Positions 7,581 through 17,827 of a stretch of 64,000 nt of DNA are shown in pieces. This DNA is from Xenophilus azovorans DSM 13620. GTDB lineage: Bacteria; Pseudomonadota; Gammaproteobacteria; Burkholderiales; Burkholderiaceae_C. A program made the position numbers and the translations under genes. The stretch lies in contig NZ_JQKD01000015.1 in assembly GCF_000745855.1 (NCBI RefSeq), forward strand, positions 1 to 64,000, given 5' to 3'. The notes under the pieces were generated by a model. It made no database searches and was not told the DNA's origin. It saw only the letters and a program-made list of their open reading frames with translations. Numbering within the stretch: position 1 is the first letter of the stretch; each line of letters opens with the position of its first letter.

Positions 7581-8296
7581 GCGGCCTCGGCCGGCCGCCG
7601 GGCAGCCATCAGGTAGTTGATGCCAGTGTCGGCGCTGAGCCAGTAGCGGCGGGTGAGCGGGTTGTACTGCATGCCGCGCAGATGCCCCACCTCCAGGCCG
7701 GCGGCGCGTGCATAGGCCGCCAGTTCGCTGGGGCGGATCAGCTTGCGGTATTCGTGCGTGCCCTTGGGCAGCATGCCCAGCACGTACTCGGCGCCGACGA
7801 TCGCGGCCAGGAAGGCCTTCGCGTTGCGGTTGATCGTGGAGAAGAACACCCAGCCGCCCGGCTTGACCAGTTCGGCGCAGGCCCGGACCACGGAGGCCGG
7901 CTCGGGAACGTGCTCCAGCATCTCCATGCAGGTGACGGCATCGAAGCCTGCGGGCTGCGCGGCCGCCAGCGCCTCCGCGCTGATCTCCTGGTATTTCACG
8001 CCCTGCGTGCCGGCCTCGAGAGCATGCAGTTGCGCCACCTTCAAGGCCTTGCCCGCCAGATCGACGCCCAGCACATTGGCGCCGCGCCGGGCCATGGCGT
8101 CCGCCAGGATGCCGCCGCCGCAGCCCACGTCCACCACACGTCGGCCGGACACGGGGGTGATGCTCTCGATCCATTCGAGGCGCAATGGATTGATTTCATG
8201 GAGCGGGCGGAATTCGCCGTCGAGGTCCCACCAGCGATGCGCCAATTCCGAGAATTTGGCGAGTTCCGCCGGATCCGCATTCACGTTGAGATTCAT
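7577..8296 (-). CDS. ubiG: Ubiquinone biosynthesis O-methyltransferase UbiG
   Basis: A 239-residue class I SAM-dependent methyltransferase starting MNLNVNADPAELAKFSELA. It performs both O-methylations in ubiquinone synthesis. SAM motif I is VVDVGCGGG (about 54-62), followed by VLGVDLAGKALKVA (motif post I) and MEMLEHVPEP (motif II). The segment RWWDLDGEFRPLHEINPLRL near the N-terminus is highly characteristic of UbiG, as is WGLSADTGINYL-like text near the end (YWLSADTGINYLMAARRP). It overlaps gph by 4 bp and lies downstream of the ompA terminator. Confidence 0.95.
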   Translation of the reverse strand: MNLNVNADPAELAKFSELAHRWWDLDGEFRPLHEINPLRLEWIESITPVSGRRVVDVGCGGGILADAMARRGANVLGVDLAGKALKVAQLHALEAGTQGVKYQEISAEALAAAQPAGFDAVTCMEMLEHVPEPASVVRACAELVKPGGWVFFSTINRNAKAFLAAIVGAEYVLGMLPKGTHEYRKLIRPSELAAYARAAGLEVGHLRGMQYNPLTRRYWLSADTGINYLMAARRPAEAA

Positions 8297-8350
8297 GAAT
8301 CCGATTATCGATGCTCGACCTGCCGCGCGACCGGCACCGCAGGCCCAATA

Positions 8351-8379
8351 AAAAAGCCCCGCCGGGGCGGGGCTTTTAA
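8351..8379 (-). terminator. Rho-independent terminator of ompA
   Basis: On the minus strand, AAAAGCCCCGCC pairs with GGCGGGGCTTTT around a small loop, followed by TTTTTTATT. It lies 15 bp after the ompA stop codon. The symmetric A and T runs mean it could also work in the other direction. Confidence 0.85.
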
Positions 8380-8393
8380 CGAGGAAGCTCGAA

Positions 8394-9041
8394 TCAGTTG
8401 GCGCGGGTGCCGACCACTTCGATTTCCACGCGGCGGTTCTTCGCGCGGCCTTCCTTGGTGCGGTTGTCGGCCACGGGCTGCTTCTCGCCCTTGCCTTCGG
8501 TGTACACGCGGTTGCGCTCGATGCCCTTGGAGACCAGGTAGGCCTTCACGGCTTCGGCGCGGCGCACCGACAGACGCTGGTTGTAGGCGTCGGTACCGAT
8601 CGAGTCGGTGTGGCCGACGGCGATGATCACTTCCAGGTTGATGCCACGGATCTTCGAGACCAGGTCATCCAGCTTGGCGCGGCCTTCGGGCTTGAGCACC
8701 GACTTGTCGAAATCGAAGAACGCGTCGGCAGCGTAGGTCACCTTGCTGGCGGCGACCGGAGCGGCCGGACGCGGAGCGGCGGGGGCGGGAGCCGGCGCGG
8801 CTGCAGGCGCAGCAGGCACCAGGGCGCCGTCGCAGCCCACGGCGGCGGTGGCGGGCGTCCAGTTGGCATCGCGCCAGCACAGTTCGTTCGTGCCGTTCTT
8901 CCACACCAGTTCGCCGGTGCCGTTCTGCCAGTTGTCGATCACGGGACCACCATTCGCGGCGGTGACACGGGTCTGCGCGCCTGCGGCCGTGGCGAGCGCA
9001 GCGACTGCAAACATCATCGCCACTTTATTCAGTTTCTTCAT
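8394..9041 (-). CDS. ompA: OmpA-family outer membrane protein
   Basis: A 215-residue protein starting MKKLNKVAMMFAVAALATAA, with a signal peptide cleaved after about residue 22 (AGA|QT). A short N-terminal region with Trp and Asn (WQNGTGELVWKNGTNELCW) precedes a Pro/Ala linker (about 76-98). The C-terminal OmpA-like domain (about 110-212) holds FFDFDKSVLKPEG, VGHTDSIGTDAYNQRLSVRR and GKGEKQPVADN, the usual peptidoglycan-binding residues. There is no eight-stranded barrel, so it is a short OmpA-like envelope protein that links the outer membrane to peptidoglycan. It has a strong ribosome binding site (AAGAGGAG) and its own terminator. In Comamonadaceae this protein is typically abundant and sits opposite gyrA. 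Confidence 0.9.
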   Translation of the reverse strand: MKKLNKVAMMFAVAALATAAGAQTRVTAANGGPVIDNWQNGTGELVWKNGTNELCWRDANWTPATAAVGCDGALVPAAPAAAPAPAPAAPRPAAPVAASKVTYAADAFFDFDKSVLKPEGRAKLDDLVSKIRGINLEVIIAVGHTDSIGTDAYNQRLSVRRAEAVKAYLVSKGIERNRVYTEGKGEKQPVADNRTKEGRAKNRRVEIEVVGTRAN

Positions 9042-9230
9042 GGTTCTCCTCTTGGGGAAAAAGCCGCAGCCGCGCTGCGAAACAAGGACGCTTCAAGTGA
9101 CCACCACCCAAAACGCTGAGTCGATTGTGCCATAGGGTCTTTCCCAAACCGGCCGCAGCCCGGCGACGAATCGTAGGACGGGGGCGGATTCCCGGCCTTG
9201 TGTTGCTCGGCTGCGACACCCGTGGCGGGC

Positions 9231-9236
9231 TAAAAT
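9231..9236 (+). promoter_or_regulatory. Possible -10 element for gyrA
   Basis: TAAAAT lies 30 bp before the gyrA start in the 225-bp divergent ompA/gyrA gap. No well-spaced -35 box is obvious (TTGCTC is about 22 bp upstream), so this is a weak call. Confidence 0.3.
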
Positions 9237-9266
9237 CGCGGGTTCCGCCGCCGGTTTGCCTGCCTC

Positions 9267-11894
9267 ATGACCTCCTTCGCCAAAGAAACCCTGCCCATCA
9301 GTCTCGAAGAGGAAATGCGGCGCAGCTACCTCGATTACGCCATGAGCGTGATCGTCGGGCGGGCCCTGCCGGACGCGCGGGACGGGCTCAAGCCGGTGCA
9401 TCGGCGGGTGCTCTACGCGATGCACGAGCTCAACAACGACTGGAACCGGCCGTACAAGAAGTCGGCCCGCATCGTCGGCGACGTGATCGGCAAGTACCAC
9501 CCGCACGGCGACCAGTCGGTTTACGACACCATCGTGCGGCTGGCGCAGGACTTCTCGATGCGCCACATGCTGGTGGACGGCCAGGGCAACTTCGGCTCGG
9601 TGGACGGCGACAACGCCGCGGCCATGCGCTATACCGAAATTCGGCTGGCCAAGATTGCGCATGAAATGCTGGCCGATATCGACAAGGAAACCGTCGATTT
9701 CGGCCCGAATTACGACGGCAGCGAAAAGGAACCTATTGTTCTACCCAGCAAATTGCCTAATTTGCTGGTCAATGGCTCCGGTGGAATTGCCGTCGGCATG
9801 GCGACCAATATTCCGCCGCACAACCTCAATGAGGTGGTGGACGCCTGCCTCCACATGCTCCGGCAGCCCGAGGCGACCGTGGACGAGCTGATGGACATCG
9901 TCCCGGCGCCCGACTTCCCCACGGCCGGCATCATCTATGGCATCAACGGCGTGCGCGAGGGCTACCGCACCGGCCGCGGCAAGGTGGTGATGCGCGCGCG
10001 CTGCCACTTCGAGGACATCGACCGCGGCCAGCGCCAGGCGATCATCGTCGACGAGCTGCCCTACCAGGTCAACAAGAAGACGCTGCAGGAGCGCATGGCC
10101 GAGCTGGTGCACGAGAAGAAGCTCGAGGGCATCAGCCACATCCAGGACGAGTCCGACAAGTCGGGCATGCGCCTGGTGATCGAGCTCAAGCGCGGCGAGG
10201 TGCCGGAAGTCGTCCTCAACAACCTGTACAAGCAGACGCAGTTGCAGGACACCTTCGGCATCAACATGGTGGCGCTGGTGGACGGCCAGCCGAAGCTGTG
10301 CAACCTGCGCGACCTGATCGAGGTCTTCCTGCAGCACCGCCGCGAGGTGGTGACCCGCCGCACCATCTTCAACCTGCGCAAGGCCCGTGATCGCGGCCAC
10401 GTGCTGGAGGGCCTGGCGGTCGCGCTGGCCAATATCGACGAGTTCATCCGCATCATCCGCGAGTCGCCCACCCCGCCGGTGGCCAAGGCGGAGCTGATGA
10501 GCCGCTCCTGGGACAGCACCCTGGTGCGCGAGATGCTCACGCGCGCCCGCGCCGACGGCGGCACGGTCAATGCCGACGACTACCGCCCCGAGGGCCTGGA
10601 CCGCGCCTACGGGCTGCATGCGGACGGCCTGTACCGCCTCTCCGACACGCAGGCCCAGGAAATCCTGCAGATGCGCCTGCAGCGCCTGACCGGCCTGGAG
10701 CAGGACAAGATCGTCGCCGAGTACAAGGAAGTGATGGCCGAGATCGACGACCTGCTGGACATCCTGGCCCGGCCGGAGCGCGTGTCGACCATCATCGGCG
10801 AGGAACTGACAGCGCTGAAGCAGGAGTTCGGCCAGACCAAGCTGGGCGCCCGGCGCAGCCAGATCGAGCACAGCGCGCAGGACCTGTCCACGGAGGACCT
10901 GATCGCGCCCACCGACATGGTGGTCACGCTCTCGCACAGCGGCTACATCAAGAGCCAGCCGCTGGGCGAATACCGTGCGCAGAAGCGCGGCGGCCGCGGC
11001 AAGCAGGCCACCGCGACGAAGGAAGACGACTGGATCGACCAGCTCTTCATCGCCAACACGCACGACTACATCCTGTGCTTCTCCAACCGGGGCCGCCTGT
11101 ACTGGCTCAAGGTGTGGGAAGTGCCGGCCGGCTCGCGCAACTCGCGCGGGCGGCCGATCGTCAACATGTTCCCGTTGGCCGAAGGCGAGAAGATCACCGT
11201 CGTACTGCCGCTGACCGGCGAGGCGCGCCACTTCCCCGACAACCGTTACATCTTCATGGCCACCTCCATGGGCACGGTCAAGAAGACGGCGCTGAACGAG
11301 TTCAGCAACCCGCGCAAGGCAGGGATCATCGCGGTGGACCTGGACGAGGGCGACTACCTCATCGGCGCCGCCCTGACAGACGGCCAGCATGACGTGATGC
11401 TGTTCTCCGACGGCGGCAAGGCCGTGCGCTTCGACGAGAACGACGTGCGCCCGATGGGCCGCAACGCCCGCGGCGTGCGCGGCATGATGCTGGAGGAAGG
11501 CCAGGGCGTGATTGCCATGCTGGTGGCCGAGGACGAGCAGCAGAGCGTGCTGACCGCCACCGAGAATGGCTACGGCAAGCGCACCAGCATCGTCGAATAC
11601 ACCCGCCACGGGCGGGGAACCAAGGGCATGATTGCGATCCAACAGAGCGAGCGCAACGGCAAGGTGGTCGCCGCCACACTGGTACACGCCGACGACGAGA
11701 TCATGCTCATCACCGACAAGGGTGTGCTGGTGCGCACCCGCGTTTCCGAAATCCGCGAACTCGGCCGCGCCACGCAGGGCGTGACGCTGATCGGGCTGGA
11801 CGAAGGCGCCAAGCTCAGTGGGCTGCAGCGCATCGTCGAGAACGATGCGAACGGCGCCGACGACGCCCCCCTTTCCATGGAGAACCCTGAATGA
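9267..11894 (+). CDS. gyrA: DNA gyrase subunit A
   Basis: An 875-residue type II topoisomerase subunit, exactly the length of E. coli GyrA, starting [20 protein letters not shown]. It breaks and rejoins DNA to introduce negative supercoils with GyrB. The catalytic tyrosine is Tyr122 ([11 protein letters not shown]), in the winged-helix domain. The quinolone-resistance region reads [10 protein letters not shown], placing Gln at position 83 (Ser in E. coli) and Asp at 87. The C-terminal beta-pinwheel carries the GyrA box QKRGGRGK (about 572-579). The next gene overlaps its stop by 4 bp. The ribosome binding site is weak. Confidence 0.98.
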   Translation: MTSFAKETLPISLEEEMRRSYLDYAMSVIVGRALPDARDGLKPVHRRVLYAMHELNNDWNRPYKKSARIVGDVIGKYHPHGDQSVYDTIVRLAQDFSMRHMLVDGQGNFGSVDGDNAAAMRYTEIRLAKIAHEMLADIDKETVDFGPNYDGSEKEPIVLPSKLPNLLVNGSGGIAVGMATNIPPHNLNEVVDACLHMLRQPEATVDELMDIVPAPDFPTAGIIYGINGVREGYRTGRGKVVMRARCHFEDIDRGQRQAIIVDELPYQVNKKTLQERMAELVHEKKLEGISHIQDESDKSGMRLVIELKRGEVPEVVLNNLYKQTQLQDTFGINMVALVDGQPKLCNLRDLIEVFLQHRREVVTRRTIFNLRKARDRGHVLEGLAVALANIDEFIRIIRESPTPPVAKAELMSRSWDSTLVREMLTRARADGGTVNADDYRPEGLDRAYGLHADGLYRLSDTQAQEILQMRLQRLTGLEQDKIVAEYKEVMAEIDDLLDILARPERVSTIIGEELTALKQEFGQTKLGARRSQIEHSAQDLSTEDLIAPTDMVVTLSHSGYIKSQPLGEYRAQKRGGRGKQATATKEDDWIDQLFIANTHDYILCFSNRGRLYWLKVWEVPAGSRNSRGRPIVNMFPLAEGEKITVVLPLTGEARHFPDNRYIFMATSMGTVKKTALNEFSNPRKAGIIAVDLDEGDYLIGAALTDGQHDVMLFSDGGKAVRFDENDVRPMGRNARGVRGMMLEEGQGVIAMLVAEDEQQSVLTATENGYGKRTSIVEYTRHGRGTKGMIAIQQSERNGKVVAATLVHADDEIMLITDKGVLVRTRVSEIRELGRATQGVTLIGLDEGAKLSGLQRIVENDANGADDAPLSMENPE

Positions 11895-12466
11895 AGACTT
11901 TCAAGCTGGCCCTCGTTTCCGCGGCTCTGGCCTCCGCCGCATCCGCCGGCTGGGCCCAGGACAAGGCGGCGCTGATCAAGGAATTCATCGAGATCCAGAA
12001 GCCGGGCTACGAGCTGCTGGCCCAGAACATCGCGCAGCAGGAGGCCGCACCGGTGCTGGCGGCCAGCTCGCGCTTCGTGCAGGAGCGCGTGCCCGCCGAC
12101 AAGCGCGAGACCGTGGCCAAGGCCGGCGAGGCGGAGGTCCAGAAGTACTTCGACGCCGTGGTGCCGATCATCCGCGACAAGGTGGCCCAGGTGGCGCCGG
12201 GCGCCATCACCCCGGTGCTCGAGCAGGAGTTCAGCGCCGAGGAACTGAAGATGGCCATCGACTGGATGAAGTCGTCGGCCAGCCGCAAGCTGGCGGGCGC
12301 TCAGCCGAAGATGGTGCAGGCGATCATGACGGCACCGTCGATGAGCGAACTCGAATCGCCCATCACGACGCAGGTCAAGCGCCTCGACGACGCCATGGTG
12401 AAGGCGCTCGGCGTCCCCGCCGACGGCGGCGGCGCAGCCAACAAGAAGGCACCGGCCAAGAAGTGA
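11891..12466 (+). CDS. DUF2059-domain exported protein
   Basis: A 191-residue protein starting [20 protein letters not shown] with a signal peptide (cleavage probably after GWA, about residue 22). The mature part is helical and contains [19 protein letters not shown] and [20 protein letters not shown], the second half matching the DUF2059 pattern (F-[ST]-x-E-E-L-x-x-x-x-x-[FW]-[YML]-x-S). The C-terminus is Lys/Ala-rich. It is probably periplasmic; its function is unknown. It overlaps gyrA by 4 bp and its stop overlaps the GTG start of serC, as in related Burkholderiales, so it is cotranscribed. Confidence 0.8.
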   Translation: MKTFKLALVSAALASAASAGWAQDKAALIKEFIEIQKPGYELLAQNIAQQEAAPVLAASSRFVQERVPADKRETVAKAGEAEVQKYFDAVVPIIRDKVAQVAPGAITPVLEQEFSAEELKMAIDWMKSSASRKLAGAQPKMVQAIMTAPSMSELESPITTQVKRLDDAMVKALGVPADGGGAANKKAPAKK

Positions 12467-13581
12467 CCGCCACGCCGTCACGCCCCTACAACTTCTCCGC
12501 CGGCCCGGCAGCGATGCCGGAGGCCGTGTTGCGCCAGGCCGCCGCCGACATGCTCGACTGGCAGGGCAGCGGCATGAGCGTGATGGAGATGAGCCACCGG
12601 GGCAAGGAGTTCGGCACGATCCGCGACCAGGCCGAGCAGGACTTCCGCGCGCTCCTGGCGGTGCCCGACGAATTCCACGTCCTGTTCATGCAGGGCGGCG
12701 GACTCGGCGAGAACGCCATCGTCCCGCTGAACCTGTCGCGCGGCGCGGGCGTGGACTTCGTGGTCACCGGAAGCTGGAGCGCCAAGTCGCAGAAGGAAGC
12801 CCAGCGCTACTGCCGGGCGCGAGTCGCCGCCAGCAATGCCGACAGCCGGCACACCGCCCTGCCGGCGCCCTCCTCCTGGCAGCTCGATCCGGACGCCGCC
12901 TACGTGCACCTGTGCTCGAACGAGACCATCCACGGCGTCGAGTTCCAGGAGCTGCCCGACCTGCAGGCGCTGGGCAGCCGGGCGCCGCTGGTGATCGACT
13001 TCTCCTCGCACGTCGCCTCGCGGCGGGTGGACTGGCGCCGCGTGGGCCTGGCCTTCGGCGGCGCGCAGAAGAATCTGGGGCCGGCGGGGCTGACCATCGT
13101 CGTCGTGCGCGACGAGCTGCTCGACCGCGCGCTGGAGATCTGCCCCAGCGCCTTCAACTACCGGCTGGTGGCCGACAACCACTCCATGTACAACACGCCG
13201 CCGACCTGGGGCATCTACATGGCGGGGCTGACCTTCCGCTGGCTGCTTGCGCAGGCCGAAGGCGACCTGCGCGGCGTCGACGCCATGGCCGAGCGCAACC
13301 GCCGCAAGGCGGAGCTGCTCTACGGCTACATCGATGCCTCGCCGTTCTACTTCAACGAAGTGGCGCCGGAATGCCGCTCGCGCATGAACGTGCCCTTCTT
13401 CCTGCGCGACGAAAGCCGCAACGCCGACTTCCTCGAAGGTGCGCGGCAAGCCGGCCTGCTGCAGCTCAAGGGCCACAAGTCGGTGGGCGGCATGCGCGCC
13501 AGCATCTACAACGCGATGCCGCTCGAAGGCGTCCAGGCGCTGGTGTCCTACATGCGAGAATTCGAGCGACTTCACACCTGA
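12463..13581 (+). CDS. serC: Phosphoserine aminotransferase
   Basis: A 372-residue PLP enzyme that converts 3-phosphohydroxypyruvate to phosphoserine and also acts in pyridoxal phosphate synthesis. The N-terminus, from a GTG at 12463, reads [20 protein letters not shown]; NFSAGPAxxP is the SerC signature. [19 protein letters not shown] and [17 protein letters not shown] follow. The PLP lysine is in [12 protein letters not shown], and [15 protein letters not shown] and [19 protein letters not shown] are conserved. The GTG start overlaps the stop of the DUF2059 gene (GTGA), and no better ATG exists before the conserved region. It is the first of a serine/aromatic biosynthesis run. Confidence 0.95.
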   Translation: MTATPSRPYNFSAGPAAMPEAVLRQAAADMLDWQGSGMSVMEMSHRGKEFGTIRDQAEQDFRALLAVPDEFHVLFMQGGGLGENAIVPLNLSRGAGVDFVVTGSWSAKSQKEAQRYCRARVAASNADSRHTALPAPSSWQLDPDAAYVHLCSNETIHGVEFQELPDLQALGSRAPLVIDFSSHVASRRVDWRRVGLAFGGAQKNLGPAGLTIVVVRDELLDRALEICPSAFNYRLVADNHSMYNTPPTWGIYMAGLTFRWLLAQAEGDLRGVDAMAERNRRKAELLYGYIDASPFYFNEVAPECRSRMNVPFFLRDESRNADFLEGARQAGLLQLKGHKSVGGMRASIYNAMPLEGVQALVSYMREFERLHT

Positions 13582-13597
13582 GCGTGAACGCGTCCGA

Positions 13598-14719
13598 ATG
13601 ACCGCCCCGGCCACCCCACCCGACTCCCCCTCTTCCTCTTCCGATCCCCTCGCCGAACTGCGGCAACGGATCGACACGCTCGACGATCAGTTGCTGAAGC
13701 TGCTCAACGAGCGTGCCCGCGTGGCCGAACTGGTCGGCGAGGTCAAGAAGCGCGAGGGCACGCCCTTCTTCCGTCCCGACCGGGTGGCGCAGGTCATCGA
13801 GAAGGTCAAGCGCAACAACACCGGCCCGCTGCGCGAGGCGCACGTGGCCGCCATCTGGCGCGAGATCATGTCCGCCTGCCTGGCGCTGGAGTCGCCGCAG
13901 CGTGTGGCCGTGCTCGGCCCCGAGGGCACCTTCTGCGAGCAGGCCGCCATCGAGTACTTCGGCGGCGCCGCCGACCTGATCCACTGCGCCAGCTTCGACG
14001 AGGTCTTCCACGCCACCGCCAGCGGCAGCGCCCAGTACGGCGTGGTGGGCGTGGAGAACTCCAACGAGGGCGTGGTCACGCGTTCGCTGGACATGTTCCT
14101 GCAGTCGCCCACGCACGTCGTCGGCGAGGTGAGCCTGCTGGTGCGGCACAACCTGCTGCGCCGGGAGAACTCACTGGAAGGCATCGAGGCGGTGCTGGCC
14201 CATCCGCAGGCGCTGGCCCAGTGCCAGGCCTGGCTGGCCAAGCACCTGCCGGGCGCCGAGCGGCGCGCCGTCTCCAGCAATGCCGAAGGCGCCCGCCTCG
14301 CCGCCTCCAACCCGGCCTGGGCCGGCCTGGCGAGCGAGCGCGCCGCCGCCCAGTACGGGCTGCACATCGTGGCCCATGCGATCCAGGACGACGCCTACAA
14401 CCGCACCCGCTTCGCCGTCATCACGCTGCCGGCCACGCTGGCCATGCCGCCGGCCTCGGGCCACGATTGCACCAGCCTGGTGGTGTCGGTGCCCAACCGC
14501 CCGGGCGCGGTGCACGACCTGCTGGTGCCGCTGAAGAAGCACAACGTCTCCATGACGCGTTTCGAGTCGCGCCCGGCGCGCACCGGGCAGTGGGAGTACT
14601 ACTTCTACATCGACCTGGACGGCCACCCTTCGCAGGCGCATGTGGCGGCCGCGCTGGCCGAGCTGCGCGCGCTGTGCGCCTTCTACAAGGTCATCGGCGC
14701 CTATCCGGTCAAGACCTGA
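13598..14719 (+). CDS. pheA: Chorismate mutase / prephenate dehydratase (P-protein)
   Basis: A 373-residue bifunctional enzyme leading from chorismate to phenylpyruvate for phenylalanine. The chorismate mutase part (about 18-105) includes [20 protein letters not shown] and [20 protein letters not shown]. The dehydratase part (about 108-285) has [34 protein letters not shown] and, near the end, [12 protein letters not shown] (the TRF motif). The C-terminal ACT domain (about 295-373) has [17 protein letters not shown] and [15 protein letters not shown], the Phe-binding GALV and ESRP regions, so feedback inhibition by Phe is expected. The start at 13598 lies 16 bp after serC. Confidence 0.95.
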   Translation: MTAPATPPDSPSSSSDPLAELRQRIDTLDDQLLKLLNERARVAELVGEVKKREGTPFFRPDRVAQVIEKVKRNNTGPLREAHVAAIWREIMSACLALESPQRVAVLGPEGTFCEQAAIEYFGGAADLIHCASFDEVFHATASGSAQYGVVGVENSNEGVVTRSLDMFLQSPTHVVGEVSLLVRHNLLRRENSLEGIEAVLAHPQALAQCQAWLAKHLPGAERRAVSSNAEGARLAASNPAWAGLASERAAAQYGLHIVAHAIQDDAYNRTRFAVITLPATLAMPPASGHDCTSLVVSVPNRPGAVHDLLVPLKKHNVSMTRFESRPARTGQWEYYFYIDLDGHPSQAHVAAALAELRALCAFYKVIGAYPVKT

Positions 14720-14721
14720 AG

Positions 14722-15606
14722 ATGTTCGACCAGTTGGGACTCATCGGCTGCGGCCTGATCGGCGGCTCGTTCGCGCTGGCGCTCAAGCAGGCGCGCCTGG
14801 TCAAGCGGGTGGTCGGCTACAGCAAGTCGCCCTCGACGACCGAGCGTGCAAGGCAGCTCGGGGTCATCGACGTCGCGGGGCCCTCGGCGCTGCTGGCCGT
14901 CTCCGGCGCGGACCTGGTGCTGGTGGCCGTGCCGGTGGGCGCCTGCGAGGCCACTTTCCGCGCCATCCGCCACGGCATCGGCGAGCGCACGCTGGTCATG
15001 GACGTGGGCTCCACCAAGGGCAGCGTCATCGAGGCGGCCGAACGCGGCCTGCAGCAGAAGCTGGCCAGCTTCGTGCCCGCGCACCCCATCGCGGGCAAGG
15101 AGGTGTCGGGCGTCGAGCATGCCGAGGCCGGCCTGTTCAAGGGTCGCCAAGTGGTGCTCACGCCGACCCGGGCCACGCGGCGCACCCATGTCGACCGCGC
15201 GGCGCAACTGTGGGCCGGCATCGGCGCCCGGGTGCTGCAGATGGACCACGAGGCGCACGATGCGGCCTTCGCCGGCGTCAGCCACCTGCCGCACCTGCTG
15301 GCCTTCGCGTTCATCGACGCCATCGCGGCCCGATCCGACGGCAAACACATGCTCGGCCTCGCCGGGACGGGTTTCCGCGACTTCACCCGCATCGCCGCCA
15401 GCGATCCGGCCGTGTGGCGCGACATCCTGCTGTCCAACCGCGAGCAGGTGCTGCTGCAGTCGCAGGCCTTCCGCAAGGCACTGATGCAGATGGAAGCCCT
15501 GATCGCCGCCGACGACAGCCCGGGCCTGGAGCAGGCGATCGCCGCCGCCAGCCGCGTGCGCGCGGCCTGGACGCTGCCCGCCGACCAGCCGCCCTCGGCC
15601 GAGTGA
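14722..15606 (+). CDS. tyrA: Prephenate dehydrogenase
   Basis: A 294-residue NAD(P)-dependent enzyme for tyrosine synthesis, starting [20 protein letters not shown]. The Rossmann motif GCGLIGGS is at about 9-16. [12 protein letters not shown] and [14 protein letters not shown] (with the catalytic His) are typical of TyrA, and [12 protein letters not shown] and [13 protein letters not shown] lie in the C-terminal helical dimerisation domain. There is no attached ACT or mutase domain. The ATG is 2 bp after the pheA stop and the stop is 2 bp before aroA, so the genes form a tight operon. It could use arogenate as well; this cannot be told from sequence alone. Confidence 0.95.
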   Translation: MFDQLGLIGCGLIGGSFALALKQARLVKRVVGYSKSPSTTERARQLGVIDVAGPSALLAVSGADLVLVAVPVGACEATFRAIRHGIGERTLVMDVGSTKGSVIEAAERGLQQKLASFVPAHPIAGKEVSGVEHAEAGLFKGRQVVLTPTRATRRTHVDRAAQLWAGIGARVLQMDHEAHDAAFAGVSHLPHLLAFAFIDAIAARSDGKHMLGLAGTGFRDFTRIAASDPAVWRDILLSNREQVLLQSQAFRKALMQMEALIAADDSPGLEQAIAAASRVRAAWTLPADQPPSAE

Positions 15607-15608
15607 CG

Positions 15609-17612
15609 ATGTTCTCCATCCCTTCCCTGGACATTCCCCCGCTGGCGGGCGCGGCCGGCCGCGTGCGGCTGCCCGGCTCGAAGAGCATTTCCAACCGCGT
15701 GCTGCTGCTGGCCGCGCTGTCGGCCGGCACCACCACGATCCACGACGCGCTCGATTCCGACGACACGCGCGTGATGCTCGAGGCCCTGGCGCAACTGGGC
15801 TGCGGCGTCACGCACGAAGGCCCGGTGCTGCGCATCGCCGGCCTCGGCGGCCGGCTGCAGAACACGCAGGCCTCGCTGTTCCTGGGCAACGCCGGCACCG
15901 CCATGCGGCCGCTGACGGCGGCGCTGGCGCTGCTGGGCGGCGACTTCGAACTCAGCGGCGTGCCGCGCATGCACGAGCGGCCGATCGGCGACCTGGTGGA
16001 CGCGCTGGTGCAACTGGGCTGCCACGTCGACTACCTGGGCAACCCGGGCTACCCGCCGCTGCGCATCCGCCCTGCCGCGCTCGACACGCTGCAACTGGAC
16101 GCCCCGATCCGCGTGCGCGGCGACGTGTCCAGCCAGTTCCTCACCGCGCTGCTGATGGCGCTGCCGCTGGCGGCGCAGCACCAGGCGATCGCCATCGAGG
16201 TGGTGGGCGAACTCATCTCCAAGCCCTACATCGAGATCACGCTCAACCTGCTGGCGCGCTTCGGCATCGCCGTGCAGCGCGAGGGCTGGCAGCGCTTTGT
16301 CATCCCGGCGGGCAGCCGCTATGCCTCGCCGGGCGAGATCCACGTGGAGGCCGACGCCTCCTCGGCCAGCTATTTCATCGCGCTGGGCGCGATCGCCGCG
16401 CCGGCGTCGAGCCCGCTGCGCATCGACGGCGTGGGCGCCGATTCGATCCAGGGCGACATCCGCTTCACCGAGGCGGCGCGCGCCATGGGCGCGGTCATCG
16501 ACAGCGGCCCCAACTGGCTCGCCGTGCACCGCGGCGCCTGGCCGCTGAAGGCGCTGGACATGGACGCCAACGCCATCCCCGACGCGGCGATGACGCTGGC
16601 CGTGATGGCCCTGTACGCCGACGGCCCCAGCACGCTGCGCAACATCGCGAGCTGGCGCGTCAAGGAGACGGACCGCATCGACGCCATGGCGGCCGAGCTG
16701 CGCAAGCTGGGCGCCAGCGTCGAGGCCGGGCCGGACTTCATCCGCGTGATGCCCCTGCCGGCCGGCGGCTGGCACCGCGCCAGCATCCACACCTACGACG
16801 ACCACCGCGTCGCGATGTGCTTCTCGCTGGCCGCCTTCAACCCCGATGCGCTGCCGGTGCGCATCCTCGACCCGAAGTGCGTCGGCAAGACCTTCCCCGA
16901 CTACTTCGAGACGCTGTTCTCGGTGGTCCGGGCGCGCAGCGTGCCGGTGATCTGCGTCGACGGCCCCACCGCCTCGGGCAAGGGCACGCTGGCGGCCGAG
17001 CTGGCCCGGCGGCTGGGCTACCACTACCTGGACTCCGGCGCGCTCTACCGCATCGCCGGCCTCGTCATGCGCCGCGCCGGGCTCGAGACCAGTGCGCAGG
17101 ACGAGCCGCGCATCGCGGCCGAACTGCAGGGGCTGGACCTGCGCTTCGACGCCGGCAGCGTGCTCCTGCGGGGCGAGGACGTCACCGACGCCATCCGCAC
17201 CGAGGCGGCGGGCATGGACGCCTCGCGCGTGTCCGCCCTGCCCGCCGTGCGCGAGGCGCTGCGGGCGCTGCAACTGGACTTCCGCCGCCTGCCCGGGCTG
17301 GTCGCCGACGGGCGCGACATGGGCACGGTGATCTTCCCGGACGCGCCGCTCAAGGTGTATCTCACCGCCAGTGCCGCCCACCGCGCCGAGCGACGCCATA
17401 AGCAGTTGATTTCAAAGGGAATTCCTGCTATGCTCGACAGTCTTCGCGCCGACCTGGAGGCGCGCGACGCGCGGGATGCCTCCCGCAGCGTGGCGCCCCT
17501 GAAGCCGGCCGAGGATGCCCGCCTCCTGGACAACTCCGAGCAGACCGTGGACCAATCGGTCGAGCAGGTGTTGGCCTGGTGGCGGCAGGTGCAGCCTTTC
17601 GACGACGCCTGA
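15609..17612 (+). CDS. aroA-cmk: EPSP synthase fused to cytidylate kinase
   Basis: One uninterrupted 667-residue frame joins two enzymes. Residues 1 to about 440 are 3-phosphoshikimate 1-carboxyvinyltransferase (AroA): [16 protein letters not shown] (start of domain 1), [49 protein letters not shown] and [14 protein letters not shown]. About 445-667 are cytidylate kinase: [20 protein letters not shown] (P-loop), [29 protein letters not shown] and [15 protein letters not shown]. The join is only about 8 residues (FSVVRARS) with no stop, ribosome binding site or start codon between, so this is a real fusion, as known in some Burkholderiales. Neighbours tyrA and rpsA match the cmk-rpsA order seen in many proteobacteria. 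Confidence 0.95.
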   Translation: MFSIPSLDIPPLAGAAGRVRLPGSKSISNRVLLLAALSAGTTTIHDALDSDDTRVMLEALAQLGCGVTHEGPVLRIAGLGGRLQNTQASLFLGNAGTAMRPLTAALALLGGDFELSGVPRMHERPIGDLVDALVQLGCHVDYLGNPGYPPLRIRPAALDTLQLDAPIRVRGDVSSQFLTALLMALPLAAQHQAIAIEVVGELISKPYIEITLNLLARFGIAVQREGWQRFVIPAGSRYASPGEIHVEADASSASYFIALGAIAAPASSPLRIDGVGADSIQGDIRFTEAARAMGAVIDSGPNWLAVHRGAWPLKALDMDANAIPDAAMTLAVMALYADGPSTLRNIASWRVKETDRIDAMAAELRKLGASVEAGPDFIRVMPLPAGGWHRASIHTYDDHRVAMCFSLAAFNPDALPVRILDPKCVGKTFPDYFETLFSVVRARSVPVICVDGPTASGKGTLAAELARRLGYHYLDSGALYRIAGLVMRRAGLETSAQDEPRIAAELQGLDLRFDAGSVLLRGEDVTDAIRTEAAGMDASRVSALPAVREALRALQLDFRRLPGLVADGRDMGTVIFPDAPLKVYLTASAAHRAERRHKQLISKGIPAMLDSLRADLEARDARDASRSVAPLKPAEDARLLDNSEQTVDQSVEQVLAWWRQVQPFDDA

Positions 17613-17658
17613 CCGGCGGATCGCAAGGCTCGGGCCTCCGGACTTCCTTCCAGAAAGA

Positions 17659-17687
17659 AGCCGGGCGGCCCCTGGTCCAGCCCGGCT
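17659..17687 (+). promoter_or_regulatory. Perfect hairpin in the rpsA leader
   Basis: AGCCGGGC (17659-17666) and GCCCGGCT (17680-17687) form a perfect 8-bp stem with a 13-nt loop, in the 215-bp gap between aroA-cmk and rpsA. No T-run follows, so it is not an evident terminator. It could be an mRNA leader structure; S1 is known to regulate its own translation through its leader in enterobacteria. The role here is inferred. Confidence 0.35.
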
Positions 17688-17827
17688 CCCCTCGCGCGTC
17701 TGCGCACTGGCCCGCTGGTTGTTCAACCCCAACCGGGCGCAAGCCCAACCGCCATCTCCAGTCATAGAAACGGCCGCACGCGATGTTGCATGGGCGGCTG
17801 GAAACCTGGGTGATGCAAGGAAATTCA

